DNA of 64,000 nucleotides. It comes from Liolophura sinensis (taxonomy: Eukaryota; Mollusca; Polyplacophora; Chitonida; Chitonidae). The position numbers were made by a program, and so were the translations under genes. How positions within the stretch are numbered: position 1 is the first letter of the stretch; each line of letters starts with the position of its first letter. Below, piece by piece: positions 29,099 to 41,109 of the stretch. The notes beneath the pieces were generated by a model. That model saw only the letters and a list, made by a program, of their open reading frames with translations. It was not told the DNA's origin and did not search any database. The stretch spans positions 91,631,805-91,695,804 of the forward strand of contig NC_088295.1 in the NCBI RefSeq assembly GCF_032854445.1. Direction: 5' to 3'.

Positions 29099-29826
29099 AG
29101 AAGTATTTGCCCTATTTTCTTTGCATATTTGTACATAACATATAAGAGAGTTCATGAGTAACTTGCCAAAGATTGGTGGTTTACCCCAAGAACTGTGCTG
29201 TTCAAGCTCTCACAAAATTGACCGCCACTGTGTAAGTGAAGCATTCTCTAGTATGGAGTGAAGAATAATCAAATGAATTCATAAACTCTATCTTTATACT
29301 GAATATGAATTAGCTTTCGTGATCTTTTTTATCTGTTTACTATATTAGGACATTAAGACGGTGATAGGACTGCACGAAAGGCAGTCAGTAACACCCCTTT
29401 CTGATGGCGTTTTTTTTCACCGAAGTGCCGGGCATAATGTCTATAGTGCGGTACAATTAAACCCTAGAAGTTAAGGTAACCTTTGATAACATCCCTCCCT
29501 CCCCCCCCCCCCTCGTTTTTATAACATGCAGCTTACTAAAGAGGTTACTTTGCATTCAGTCCACATGCTTTAGGTTTTACTGTAACATCAATCATAAGTG
29601 AATATTCTGTTTCAATAATTAAGCATGAAAAAGAATGGCCAATTTGTAACAACAACACCAGTCTGAAAACAACGGGTATGACTTTGCCTCGTGCAAGATT
29701 TGCGTAAGTCTATATAACAGTACTTCAAACTTATCGAACATCAATCCTTGTGAACCGGTGTCAGTACTTCAAAAGTCTACAACTTGAAGAGTTGTCTACC
29801 GGTATCGGTATCCGCATGATACCTAC
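29099..29826. other. Unique DNA with a poly-C run
   Basis: A C-rich stretch at about 29490-29513. Nothing else recognised. Confidence 0.45.
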
Positions 29827-30000
29827 ATTTATTTATTTATTTGATTGGAGTTCTACGCCGTACTCAGGAATATCTCAATTATACGACGGCGGCCAGAATT
29901 ATGGTGAGAGGAAACCGGGCAGACCCCGGGGAAAACCCACGATCATACGCAGGTAGGTGACAGACCTTCTCACGTACGGCAGGAGAGGAAGCCAGCAAGA
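29827..30000 (-). mobile_element. SINE family 1, 3' two thirds
   Basis: TTTATTTATTTGATTGGAGT, CCGTACTCAGGAATATCTCA, GACGGCGGCCAGAATTATGG and GGAAACCGGGCAGACCCCGG correspond, in reverse, to the 3' and central domains of the full copy. The tRNA-like head is lost. Confidence 0.8.
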
Positions 30001-30047
30001 GCGACCGTAACAACATTTAACCCACAAAGAATTAGGCTATTTTCACC

Positions 30048-30260
30048 AACAACTTCACGTTAAACCCCAAGCACTCACTCACTCACCAACAACTTCACGT
30101 TAAACCCCAAGCACTCACTCACTCACCAACAACTTCACGTTAATCCCCAAGCACTCACTCACTCACCAACAACTTCACGTTAAACCCCAAGCACTCACTC
30201 ACTCACCAACAACTTCACGTTAAACCCCAAGCACTCACTCACTCACCAACAACTTCACGA
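30048..30260 (-). repeat. 40-bp satellite made of a SINE family 2 tail
   Basis: ACCAACAACTTCACGTTAAA followed by CCCCAAGCACTCACTCACTC, about 5.5 near-perfect copies. GTTAAACCCCAAGCACTCAC is the 3' terminus of SINE family 2 (compare 56584-56640 reversed). The array therefore grew from a SINE end. Confidence 0.9.
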
Positions 30261-30573
30261 CCTCTCGATAAAGATGCATCCTTCGTTGGTGGGTGTGTGG
30301 CCGTTGTGATTAAGGACTATGGTATATAGATAAAATACCTTTGTGATCTTCATGTGCATATATTCATATGTGGAAAAAAGAGAAGACAAAGAGGAGAAAA
30401 TTATCGAAGATACACGTGCTGCACACAGATTCACAATAAACACGTGTTTGTTTTAATAAGAAATCCTCTGGACAGAAAGGGTCAAGATTTAACAAAATGG
30501 ACATTGTCATTTCATACAGTGTAAACTTCATCACATACTCTTTTTATCTCTCTACATATAAAAAAAAACTTAC

Positions 30574-30845
30574 AGTTGAGCTATAACAGTGGACTCAAGC
30601 CGATCCATCATAGCTGACCAGTAATCTGAACACTCTATTGGGGCCGTGAAGTGTCTGTGTGGAAACTGATAGACAACTGTGCCTTGCAGAGTTATTCCTC
30701 TTGGTATTAGATACTTCCTTCCCTTCAATTCGCAGTGAATATCCGCATCAAACGGAAGATAGTGCCATGGACTCTCTGCTTTCACGAGCACGTTACCAGG
30801 TTCTCTACGAGTGCTCTTCCAGGGAACAGACTTCCGTATATTCAT
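30574..30845 (-). CDS. Possible coding exon of an unrecognised gene
   Basis: The minus strand is open for 91 codons from ATG 30845, with protein-like composition: MNIRKSVPWKSTRREPGN, then SPWHYLPFDADIHCELKGRK and YQFPHRHFTAPIECSDYW. A donor CAACT/gtaagt occurs exactly where the frame would otherwise stop (TAA 30572-30570), so it may be an internal or first coding exon. An acceptor-like ACTCTAG lies 5 bases upstream of the ATG, with TAA in frame between them. The + strand is also partly open. No family is recognised. Confidence 0.3.
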
Positions 30846-30879
30846 TTACTCTAGAGTCATTGAAACAGGTAATCAAAAG

Positions 30880-31120
30880 TATGTAGAAAAACTGTCTTCT
30901 GAAAAACAATGCCTCGTAAACAGTGACACCTTGAGAATTTTTTCAAATATACAAAATATTCTTTTGTAACTTGAAAGACGTCTTATAAACGACACCAAAG
31001 GAGGAGTAACACAAAACAAAGCACGTGAGGTATTTCAGTTGTTCTCTCTAACCCAAGCAAGAGAAGGAAAATATGCTCAGGTCTGTAGCGCCCTTTGTCC
31101 GAGTGCCTAGCACCGTTGCA
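30880..31120. other. Unique DNA, nothing recognised
   Basis: AT-rich segment between the candidate exon and the 33-bp satellite. Confidence 0.4.
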
Positions 31121-31640
31121 GTAAATTGTCTGTTCACAGTTGGAGCTGCATCAGACAACTGCTCACAGTTGGGGGTGTATCAGACGACTGTCTGCTCACA
31201 GTTGGAGCTGCATCAGACGACTGTCTGCTCACAGTGGGAGCTGCATCAGACGACTGTCTGTTCACAGTTGGAGCTGCATCAGACGACCGTGTGCTCACAG
31301 CTGGAGCTGCATCAGACGACCGTCTGCTCACAGTAGGGCTGCATCAGACGACCGTCTGTTCACAGTTGTGGCTGCATCAGACGACTGTCTCCTCATAGTT
31401 GGAGCTGCATCACACGACTGCCTCCTCATAGTTGGAGCTGTATCAGACGACTGTCTCCTCATAGTTGGAGCTGCATCAGACGACTGTCTCCTCATAGTTG
31501 GAGCTGCATCAGACGACTGCCTCCTCATAGTTGGAGCTGCATCAGACGACTGTCTCCTCATAGTTGGAGCTGCATCAGACGACTGTCTGTTCACAGTTGG
31601 AGCTGCATCAAATGCCTGTCTGCTAACCAATGACAATATC
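31120..31640. repeat. 33-bp minisatellite, about 15 copies
   Basis: Unit GCTGCATCAGACGACTGTCT followed by CCTCATAGTTGGA. The 33-base period gives frames of up to 187 codons on both strands; these are artefacts. It lies downstream of the MCT stop codon. Diverged relatives (AGAAGACTGTCTTTTC.CCAAT) continue to about 31995. Confidence 0.95.
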
Positions 31641-32010
31641 AGACGACATCTGCTCACCGAATGTTTATCATACAACTGTCTGCTCACCAGTAGCTATATC
31701 TGAAGACTGCCTTTTCAATAATAGCTATATCAGATGACTGTCTTTTCGCCAATGTCTACATAGAGTGATAACTGTCTTTTCACCAATAGTTATATGAGAA
31801 AGCTGTCTGCTCACAAATATATTGAAATACCGGTGTTAGAAGACTGTTCGCCAATAGCTATATCAGAAGACTGTCTTTTCGCCAATGTCTACGTAGAATG
31901 ATAACTGTCTTTTCACCAATAATTATATAAGAAAGCTGTCTGCTCACCAATACATTGATATACCGGTGTTAGAAGACTGTTCACAAACGGATATATCAGA
32001 AGACTGTCTG
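31641..32010. repeat. Diverged repeats in the presumed MCT 3' flank
   Basis: Two copies of a block of about 140 bases (31720-31850 and 31861-31980) share ATATCAGA.GACTGTCTTTTC and GAAATACCGGTGTTAGAAGA. No AATAAA for the MCT gene is seen here. Confidence 0.7.
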
Positions 32011-32015
32011 CCACA

Positions 32016-35000
32016 TCAGACAGAAGTGACAGTATCATCGACTCGCGTGGCTGGAGCTACCTCTATGGTATCAGCGTCAGTAAACACGTCATTATCACGG
32101 TCAGGTCTGCTTTGGTTTCTCTTAATGCAGGGTAGGTGAAGGAAACAGTGCAGCAAGGCTCCTATCAGAATGATGCCTCCGCCCACGTAGAACGCGCCGT
32201 CGTAGCTTCCCGTCATGTCATATATAGCTCCTGTCAACAAAGTCACAGAAGTTTGTTAGAACAAACATTCAGAAACCTCATTACATGTACATAACAATGA
32301 CAAAAACGAAGTGAGTATCTTGACACAATCCAATCCGGTTTAACAGCTTATTGTGTACGAAACTTTAGAATACATAGCGTCCAACACAACCAGGGGATAA
32401 AGTAGAGGAACATTCCTTAGTTTTAATCAGTCGATAGAGAAAACAGCAATCTCATGGAATCAGTTCCAGCTTAAAATGCAAAATGCTTCATCCCAATATG
32501 AAACCGTGGAATTTGAAAATCATATGTGAAACTTGTCATTTCCAGTAAGTTGACCTAGAAACCTTTCTAGTCATTTGTCATGAAGATCATTGTTTCATCG
32601 TAAGTGCCTCAGTTTTTAGACAACTACCTCACCCAAATAGGAACCCGCGTACAAAGCATGAAATCTTAGTCTCAAGCGGTTTGATATCTATTGTCATCAC
32701 GTGGAATATAGGGACAGGTGAACAAACGGACACACCGGTGGACAAACGTCGCAAGATCCCTTCGGTACAATATGCTCATGAATGAGAACCTAAGAAAGCC
32801 CTTTAACTGATATCTTGTGACAAATAACCTATAGCGTACGATCACTTGACATCTGTTATGAATCAGCCAAGATTCCATGTCACATTCTCGTGTCAATGTG
32901 AAAATGGTTCGAACATCACCTTACATAAATAAATGACGTATCTGTGAAAGGTGACCCCGCCCTCATCTAACGCTCCATTCCCACGCTCTCACCTAAGGCC
33001 CCATTCCCATGCCCTCACCTAGGGCCCCATTCCCACGCCTTAACCTAGGGCTCCATTCTCACGCCCTCACCATTTCCATGCCCTCACCTAAGGCCTCATT
33101 CCCATGGCCTCACCTAGGGCCTCATTCCCACGCCTTAACCTAGGGCTCCATTCTCACGCCCCCGCCTAAGGCCCCAATCCCACTTAGAAGAATTTTTTGC
33201 CGAACCGTTACGAATTGACGTTGTAACATAACGCATTGCATTCGTAGTCTTTGGTACTGATTCTTGAGCGTTCGTAATGTATTCGTCGGGAGCATTTCAA
33301 AAAGTTTAATAACTTTGCGACTTTACATCAGTTCATAATGATTCGTAAGTATTCGCAAAAGCTTCGTAAATATTCGCCAAGCTTTTGATTGCAATGGTAA
33401 ATGTAAAGTAATCATTCCAGAACTATCATTATGTCGTAGCATTTCTCAAAATCAGCCGATTAATGCGGATTAGATACAAAATACTTATGAATGAACACGA
33501 ATTTATGACAGATAGTGTCGTAAGGCATTCTTAATTATTCGTAAGCTTGTCACAAAGGGAGTGGGCAGATCGTTGTCATTCTTTTGAAGTTCTTAAAAAA
33601 TTCGAAGACCTCATCGATCGTCACAGTTTCGCACCTTGTGCGAGACTGCCGTCAACCTGTCGTGATATTCACGCCAATTAACCTCTTGCTACGAAATGCA
33701 ATACGAATCTTATGTCGCAACGGTTCGGCACAACATTGGGCTAGGTGGGCACATACATGAGACGTACCTGTAAGAGGTGGGCCCGCTATGGCAGATACTC
33801 CTCGAGCTAACGTCAGTAAACCAAACGCATTTGTTAATTTCTCCAAACCAAGTAAATCACACAAGATGATAGATGTAAGTGAGATGAAAGCCGCTGAAAA
33901 AATAGACGAGTGAAAAAGTAGGCATCGTTATAAGTTTCAACTCATAGCCATTAGGGCTGTCTTTCTTCGCACACTTCCTTCACAAAAGGCCTCGCCTGTA
34001 GGAGACACATAAATGCAAAATTTCAACTCAATGCATAAAATCCTGAAGTTGTAAATTTTGTAATTTACATTAAGTATTGATATACACACAGTGCGTCAAC
34101 CATGAAACATTCCCCTTGTGTAATTGTGTTGTACATGTACGTGTATGTAAAACCTCAGCTCAATACACGTAGTACTATTTTAGATACCACCCCTATCATT
34201 TACTTTCACATTGACTCTAATACACAATTCACTATGTCACAAATTTTGAAATCTAGGGGTAATAAAAATGCACACAGCGCATTGTGCTATACGTGTGTGC
34301 AGAAATCTGACCCCAATGCATATCGTACTATTTAAAATTCGACCCCTAACAGTTGCATAATGTACTTTATCATTGCTTTCCCTGTTAATGGCCGTTCTAA
34401 GAACATTTTTTTCTTAAAAGAAAAAACCTCTAAAAACCCAAGCAGTCATCACCAAATAGACCACTTAAAACTATGCATAAATGTACCTTAATTTATTTTT
34501 ATGTGATTTGTATCAAAAGGGTTAAAGACCCTCAAACATCTGAATTCTAGGGTGGGCTTTATGGACCATGCTATTCGAGGATAGGAATTCTGACGTCAAA
34601 GGAAGTTTATCCAACTCTAATCACGACACAGAATGTTGGAATAACTCATTTACCCATGAGTGAAAGATTACTGAAAGAATGTTCTCAAAAATTCCTTCCT
34701 GTCAGAGTTCCTAGATACTGTCAGCACGGCTCTTTAAACCCACCATAGTTTTCAAATACTTAAATGCTTCCTAACACTCTTTGAAAACTCAGAACAAAAA
34801 TCAACGGAAGTATTTTTACACCTAGTTCTTTCTACAAACATAACCATGACAATCTGTAACGTTAAGCCTGTGGCAGAAATCGTATTAATTAGCGTTTGGA
34901 ATGAATCCTGCAGGCTTTGATTGTTTTTCCCAAGTGACACGGTTTGCTCGCGTAAAACTTACCCATACAGAGACCAAATACAGATGAAAAAACGACCAAG

Positions 35001-38000
35001 AGTGGATAGGAGACACAGAACGGTGCCAGTGCCGAGGCTATCCCAGCCAGGATGAGGGCGACATTGTTAATAACCAGGCTGTCCACACGAGGTAGGTCAG
35101 CGAGGAACCCAACCAACAGCCGGCCAACCGTGTTTGTTATGCCTGAAAACATAGTCCAACGTGTGAGAAATGTGTAAAAGACATGGAGAAACCTAGTAAC
35201 AGATGGAAACTCATTAAACAAGGGTTCAACAGGTGGGAAACGAGTAAAGAACATGGAGAAACCCAGTAACAGACGGAAACTCATTAAACAAGCGTTCAAC
35301 AGATAGGAAACAAGTAAAGAACATGGAGAAACCCAGTAACAGATGGAAACTCATTAAACAAGGGTTTATCAGATGGGAAACGAGTAAAGAACATGGAGAA
35401 ACCCAGTAACAGATGGAAACTCATGAATGAATATTACCATTTATTTAGGAATAATGATACCAGATGACCTATAAAGATGTTTCTATCTACATATCTACAT
35501 AGATAAATATTACAGCAATAGGATAAAAAAAAACGTATTTTTTTCCCATGACAGAGGCTTTCCGTTCCCACGACATCTAGATCTTTGGCTTATGGAACAG
35601 GGTGCTGACGTGCCAGTAACAGTCCTTTCCGCATGTTCACATGGTCAAGTTTTCAGCATATTTTAAGGGTTTTCTCTGCCCAGTCGGAAAAAAACTATAC
35701 CCCTAATGTTGGCCAATTCCCATGAGATGCTACAAGGCTAGGGTTAAACATGCGGAAATGGTAAAGAAGTAGGGTAAACACAAAGTGAGAAAATGGCGTG
35801 GAAAACAGGAACCTTGGCCGAAGAAACAAGCCGACAATAGTTACGAGCTAAAATTGAGAAGCAAACAAACTAAAGGTGGGTAGACAAATAAAAAGTGCTA
35901 AACAAATAGGCCTATTCTCATACATACAGCGGTATACCCTTACCTATGACAGAGATAAGAAAGGCGGAGTTGTTTTCGTCTATCTTCAAAAGCTGTGCCC
36001 TGTCCACGAGGTACACGAAGGGAACCAGGAAACCGGCCATGGCAAACACATTGCCTAAACAGATCAACATGAAGGCCACATTGGAGAGTAGAGACACATC
36101 CAACATCTCTCCCAAGGTGTCCCGGGCTGACTTTGGCAGACATGTACACCTGTCCCACACCGTAGTACTCGCCTTCTCGTGGGCCAGGGTGCCCGGTATG
36201 GTTGTTATGCTAGTTATGTAACTGCGCATATCTGGTTGAGATTGAAACTGTGGAATGTTTAAAATACTCCCACTGTAAAATATATCTTTTCTGTACAATG
36301 GCCTAGCATAGTCTTCTTTATGGAATGAAGGAACTTTTTCCTCCACCCGCAGATGGCTGCCTGGCCTCCAAACAGCACTTCTGACGTGACTCTTTTTACT
36401 GCCTGTCGTATCTCTGATTCTGTCGATACCAGCCTCACTCCGCGCTAGGAGTGGCGCCACCTCGTGATGAGGCGAGCGACCATTTACCGCGTACTTATTA
36501 TCGTTCTTGACGGACTGGGAGCGGGTATGGAAGCCGTCCGTCATGCTGCGATCACGACTGGCAGGTACCACGGGACCATTCGCCACATGGTCAGACATCA
36601 CAGTGGACCGACTTCCCGATTGGTTCGTAGAGTTTGATTTCTCCGAGCCCCGCTTTGTAGCTGCGCCATCGGTGTCATCATTGTCATCCACACTGTTGTT
36701 TTCAGCTTTCCCATTGTCTGCAGCTTCCTCGTATATAGGTGACACATCCGCAGCGACCTCCGACGACAAAGGTCTCTCCCTTGTAGGGGAGGAATTCGTG
36801 TCTTCTGAATCCGCTATAACTATCTTTGGCGCCATATCAGGACTTGTCGGAGAGCTTTGCTGTTCTCCCTTTTCGGATATAGAAAGTTTTTGAGAGCGAC
36901 CATCGCCACTAAGACCTTTTAGAAAATATGTACTAGGGATAGAGCCAACTTCGGAATCATCTTCTTGAAGTTGTTTCTCTCGAAGCATTTTGGCTTCCAT
37001 AACACCTTCTAGAACACGGTTAGTGTCCTTTACTCCAAAAGTCAGCATGTTGGATTCCGACTCGCTTCGATGGTGGCCGTTCTTGGCGTTTTGCTTTTCC
37101 TTCAGCCTATCCAGCATATTCTTGGTCCTAGGCCGGCGCTTTCTCTTCTTTGGCGGCTCCAGTGGTCTCATCAACATCCCACATACAGTTCCATGAAGGA
37201 CAATTCCAGCCAGGATGAACATGGCGTTCTTCCAGTCAAACTCTTTGAGCAGGTACTGGGACAGTGGAGCAAATATAAAGGTACCTATTCCAGAACCACA
37301 GACTGCTATGCCAGTTGCCAAGGCGCGCCTTTTTTCAAAGTAGTATCCAACACTGACGATAGACGGCAAGTAGATCAACCCAAAACCCATCCCTGAAATG
37401 ACATGTCAAGTTGAGTTTTTCTTCAGTTAAGTAGATACTCCCTCCTGCTATGCATTGTTGAACATTCCACATTTTCATTTGATATACAACTATCTGTAGA
37501 CATCTTGCACCGAGATCACCAAGCGATCTTAGACAGTCAAAATTTCAAATCGCTTTAAAATTGTTATTTCTTATGCAACAAGGTCAAAATATAGCTTAAC
37601 AACGTAAATTCTGAGTAAGTTATTTTATAACAAATTACGGTAAAATAGTAGAAAGATCTATACCAAATTTGAAATTTTGACTTTAGTCCAAGATCGCTTA
37701 GTGATCCCGGGGCATGACGTACAAATATCTGTAGACATCTGATATGGAAATATTTGTAGGCACCTGACATGAATATCTGTAGATGTTTGATATAGAAATA
37801 TCTGCAGACTTCCGATATAGAAATATCTGTAGACTTCCGATATAGAAATACATGTATCTGTAGAAACCTGACATAAATATCTGTATATATTTGATATATA
37901 AATATCTGTAGACTTCCGATATAGAAATATCTGTAGACATACGATATAGAAATATCTGTAGACATCTGGCAGAAGTATCTGCGGACACCTGTTATAGAAA

Positions 38001-40355
38001 TATCTGCAGCCATTCAATATGAATAAGGGGCCTCCGTGGCTCAGCTGGTTAGCCCGCAAGCGCAGCGTAATGACTCAGTAGCCTCTCACCAATGCGGTCC
38101 CTGTGAGTTCAAGTCCAGTTCATGCTGGCTTCCTCTCCGGCCGTATGTGGGAAGGCCTGCCAGCAACCTGCGGATGGTCGTGGGTTTCCACCGGGCTCTA
38201 CCCGGTTTCCTCCCACCATAATGCTGGCCGCCGTCGTATAAGTGGAATATTCTTGAGCACGGCGTAAAACACCAATCAAATAAATGCATAAATCAATATG
38301 TATATACCAAGGAGAGCCTGACTTTGAACGCTTTCAGTGTTTCAAATATGTGTGAATGGAAATAAGATTTATAAAGTAACTGCTGAGTATAAAATCCAAA
38401 TGAAATGAATGACATAACCTCATTGTTGTTGTAGATCTGAAGTAGCCGCTTACCTCCCATGACGCCGTATGTGAGAATGAGAACCTCCACGGAGCTAGAT
38501 TGTGTGCTCAAAAGGAAGGCGAAGGTGGCCACGATGCTACCGGCCATTGTCACCGGGCGGCACCCAAACTTGTTGACCAGAGCACTTACTATGGGACCTG
38601 CGAAGGAAATAAACTCAAGATTAACATTCTCTACTCATAGCTTTATGAGGTTTGATTATTATTATTATGCTATTGTGGTTGTGTATAAAGCCTTCCAGAT
38701 TCGGGTTTATGTATGAAGACCCCTTGCTGTTGTCGGAACACGTCATTTTACTAAACTGTGTGATTTTTCATTGGCCTAACAAACCCATTATAATGGTAGA
38801 AGTTGAAGCTCTCTACCGTGAGGTCAGTATATATAGCCGTCCGAAGTTCTCTCTGCGTGAAGCCATATTGTTTAATAATGACACCATTTTTCGATTGCCC
38901 TGTCTGATGGTACAAACATTGATAAATCAAATTTCACGCTAGCTCTCAGTTTTCCCTTGTTTCTACTATACTGCCATCATAGCGGCTATGTTCAGGCATG
39001 CATTTTTTATATTACCATTCTTTTTGCATCTGGTATTGGGTCTAATTTATTTCAAATATTTAAAAATTACCCCCATGGAAAACTGACACTAGCAGACAAA
39101 ATGAATGGACAGATCGTATTTAACAGTAGCCCTGAAGTCCAAAGTAGCAGATGAAGGCATACATATGGAACAGTGGCGTTATGATAGCCCTAAAGTCCAC
39201 AGTCGCAGATGAAGGCATACATATGGAGCCGTGGCGTTATGGTAACCCTAAAGTCCACGGTAACAGATGAAGCCATACATATGGAGCCGTGGCGTTATGA
39301 TAGCCCTAAAGTCCACAGTCGCAGATGAAGCCATACATATGGAACAGTGGCGTTATGGTAGCCCTAAAGTCCAAAGTAACAGATGAAGGCATACATATGG
39401 AGCCGTGGCGTTATGGTAACCCTAAAGTCCAAAGTAACAGATGAAGGCATACATATGGAGCCGTGGCGTTATGATAGCCCTGAAGTCCACAGTCGCAGAT
39501 GAAGCCATACATATGGAACAGTGGCGTTATGGTAGCCCTAAAGTCCAAAGTAACAGATGAAGGCATACATATGGAGCCGTGGCGTTATGGTAACCCTAAA
39601 GTCCACGGTAACAGATGAAGCCATACATATGGAGCCGTGGCGTTATGGTAACCCTAAAGTCCAAAGTAACAGATGAAGGCATACATATGGAGCCGTGGCG
39701 TTATGGTAACCCTAAAGTCCACGGTAACAGATGAAGCCATACATATGGAGCCGTGGCGTTATGGTAACCCTAAAGTCCACAGTAACGGGTGACGGCATAC
39801 ATATGGAACCGTGGCCATATTATTTCATCCACGTTTTTCTACTTCTTACTCAATATTTGAATCTGAATCCATTCGTATGTTTTTGCTCGGTTCCTTTTTT
39901 CTAGTACAGCTGATATATTATTACAGTGGATCAAAGTGAGAACTCTGAGAAACAACACATAGAGCATAATTCACGAATCTTAAAAAAAAACGGAATACAA
40001 ACGCAACATGCAATGTCTGGAGTTGTGACTTGGTCATATTATGTTAAACTGTTAGTGCGAATCTTTGTACATTACCAGTCATAAGGTACATCCCGCATAA
40101 AAGAGATCCAACCAGTGACGTCTTGCTCTTGGTCTCTCCAAAGTAGTTTGCGAATTCCAACATGAAGACACCGAAGGAGTAGTTGATACCGTCAACGATG
40201 ATGTTACAGATCAGTGAGGCGAAGACGATGACCCATCCCCACCCACCGTCTGGAGGAGTCGGGATGTACTGACCCACGCTATCCGTCGAAACGCCAGACT
40301 TGTTGGATTCCGACGACGTGTGTCGTTGTCGCTTTGGAGGCGTGGATTCTCCCAT
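32016..40355 (-). CDS. Monocarboxylate transporter (SLC16/MCT family), complete, 6 coding exons
   Basis: Exons in transcript order: 40355-40076, 38597-38454, 37392-35944, 35142-34963, 33893-33768, 32230-32016. All introns are GT-AG and phase 1, and the 2394 bases give 797 residues plus TGA. This is a plasma-membrane carrier of the major facilitator superfamily; known MCT1-4 carry lactate or pyruvate with a proton, while many others have different or unknown substrates, so the substrate is open. The first family signature PDGGWGW is at residues 35-41 and the second, [19 protein letters not shown], at about 158-176. Twelve hydrophobic helices fit: six before about residue 215 and six after about 560. 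The loop between them is about 340 residues, charged and Ser-rich, against about 30-100 in most vertebrate MCTs. It begins with a basic PPKKRKRRP. The start ATG has G at -3 and G at +4; CTATCAG just before it may be the acceptor of a 5' UTR intron. The short tail ends DDTVTSV. Confidence 0.92.
32955..33185. repeat. About 27-bp repeat in MCT intron 5
   Basis: CCCATTCCCACGCCCTCACC followed by TAGGGCC in about 8 variant copies. Confidence 0.85.
33186..33767 (-). other. MCT intron 5 remainder
   Basis: AT-rich with repeated ATTCGTAA/TTCGTAAG words (33240-33550) that suggest an old, scrambled short repeat. No coding signal. Confidence 0.5.
33894..34962 (-). other. MCT intron 4, the only MCT intron without a minisatellite
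   Basis: Unique DNA. Two related blocks (34060-34180 and 34250-34340, sharing GTACTATTTTAGATACCACC / GTACTATTTAAAATTCGACC) show an old duplication. No ORF of note. Confidence 0.5.
34963..35142 (-). CDS. MCT exon 4 (helices about 8-9)
   Basis: Acceptor TGTTTTCAG, donor ATGG/gtaag. Encodes [20 protein letters not shown], then the helix [19 protein letters not shown] and [26 protein letters not shown] is the conserved segment that in MCT1 contains the functional Arg of helix 8. Confidence 0.9.
35160..35432. repeat. 70-bp tandem repeat, 4 copies, in MCT intron 3
   Basis: ACATGGAGAAACCCAGTAAC recurs at 35181, 35251, 35321 and 35391. The first copy begins right beside the exon 4 acceptor and makes a spurious upstream extension of that reading frame. 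Confidence 0.95.
35433..35943 (-). other. MCT intron 3 remainder
   Basis: Unique DNA, no feature recognised. Confidence 0.5.
35944..37392 (-). CDS. MCT exon 3, giant central exon with the long cytoplasmic loop
   Basis: Acceptor CATTTCAG, donor ATAG/gtaag; 1449 bases (residues 142-624). It encodes helices 4-6, the whole central loop and helix 7. The loop is rich in Ser, Asp and basic clusters ([34 protein letters not shown]) and looks disordered, with many possible phosphorylation sites. No frameshift is seen. Confidence 0.92.
37720..38015. repeat. About 25-bp repeat in MCT intron 2
   Basis: ATATAGAAATATCTGTAGACTTCCG-type units, about 12 copies with ACATCTG/ACTTCCG variants. Open frames of Tyr/Ile-rich peptide here are artefacts. 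Confidence 0.9.
38028..38292 (+). mobile_element. SINE family 1, near full-length, in MCT intron 2
   Basis: tRNA-like head GGGCCTCCGTGGCTCAGCTG with A box, B box GTGAGTTCAAGTCC, central block GCAACCTGCGGATGGTCGTG, and tail GTATAAGTGGAATATTCTTG to AATCAAATAAATGCATAAA. TCAATATG occurs on both sides (38014-38021 and 38293-38300) as a likely target duplication. It is antisense to the MCT gene. Confidence 0.9.
38598..39124 (-). other. MCT intron 1, unique part
   Basis: AT-rich, with an ATTATTATTATT run near 38655. No gene signal. Confidence 0.5.
39125..39815. repeat. 58-bp minisatellite, about 11 copies, in MCT intron 1
   Basis: CCCTAAAGTCCACAGTCGCA followed by GATGAAGGCATACATATGGA and GCCGTGGCGTTATGGTAA; starts at 39188 and 39246 give the period. 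Variants (CAGTCGC, CGGTAAC, AAGTAAC) alternate in blocks. Confidence 0.95.
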
Positions 40356-41105
40356 TTCTGATAGGTTAGACAGGTCAGCTTGAGGAAATGTATTACACGC
40401 CTAGTTAGCCAATGTTTATCCAAACTTCATAGACGTTTGGAAATAGAAGACAACAGTGAATCCAACGTCATGCTAACTGTCCACCTGAAATCCAGCAGGT
40501 GGTTCTGGATCTGAAAACATAGATTAGACACCTTTGGTGATTAACACTACATGAGTAGGTTAATATCAAAAGTTAACTGCATGCTGTTACATTTTCAATG
40601 TTATTTCGTAAATCCTATGCTACAAGGCTGTGTTCATTACGATGTCCTGAAATCAGCATGCTCTGAGCAGCCAATAGTCTCAGGTTTACGGGCTACTTTC
40701 CTATCCCTAAGAGTGTTCCCTGTGCATTTTTCATATGATTTCTCGAAAATATAATCACTATCATTGCAATAAAAAGACTGCTGTGAGGGAAAGTGGGTCC
40801 TCCACAGATTATCAGTGAAGGCCACTCAAGCCTGCTCTATATCTGCAGACGAGATTACCACCTGTCCGCACCAGATAAAATCCAGGTCATTTTCACCTGA
40901 GTACACAATCAGGTATCCGATGTCTCCTGTCTCCTATATATGCATGGTCACCATTTTGCCTACGATAACTGGACCAAATTCTGCCCCATCCTACTCTTGC
41001 CATATATGAACTTGAAACGTTTGAAAGGTTTATTTTGTAGGTCATACTTTGCAGGTCACACTGATAATTCTCCAAAGCCGAAAGCAACGTTGTACCAACT
41101 GAGCT
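40356..41105. other. MCT upstream region
   Basis: A 5' UTR exon and promoter are expected in this direction but no TATA box or clear donor is identified. GGAACTTTCCTTTAGCTCAG followed by TTGGTACAACGTTG on the minus strand (41111-41075) is a tRNA-like SINE head fragment. Confidence 0.4.
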
Positions 41106-41109
41106 AAAG

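Noticed and set aside
31140-31703. 187-codon frame on the + strand and 119-codon frame on the minus strand
   Set aside because: Both come from the 33-bp satellite.
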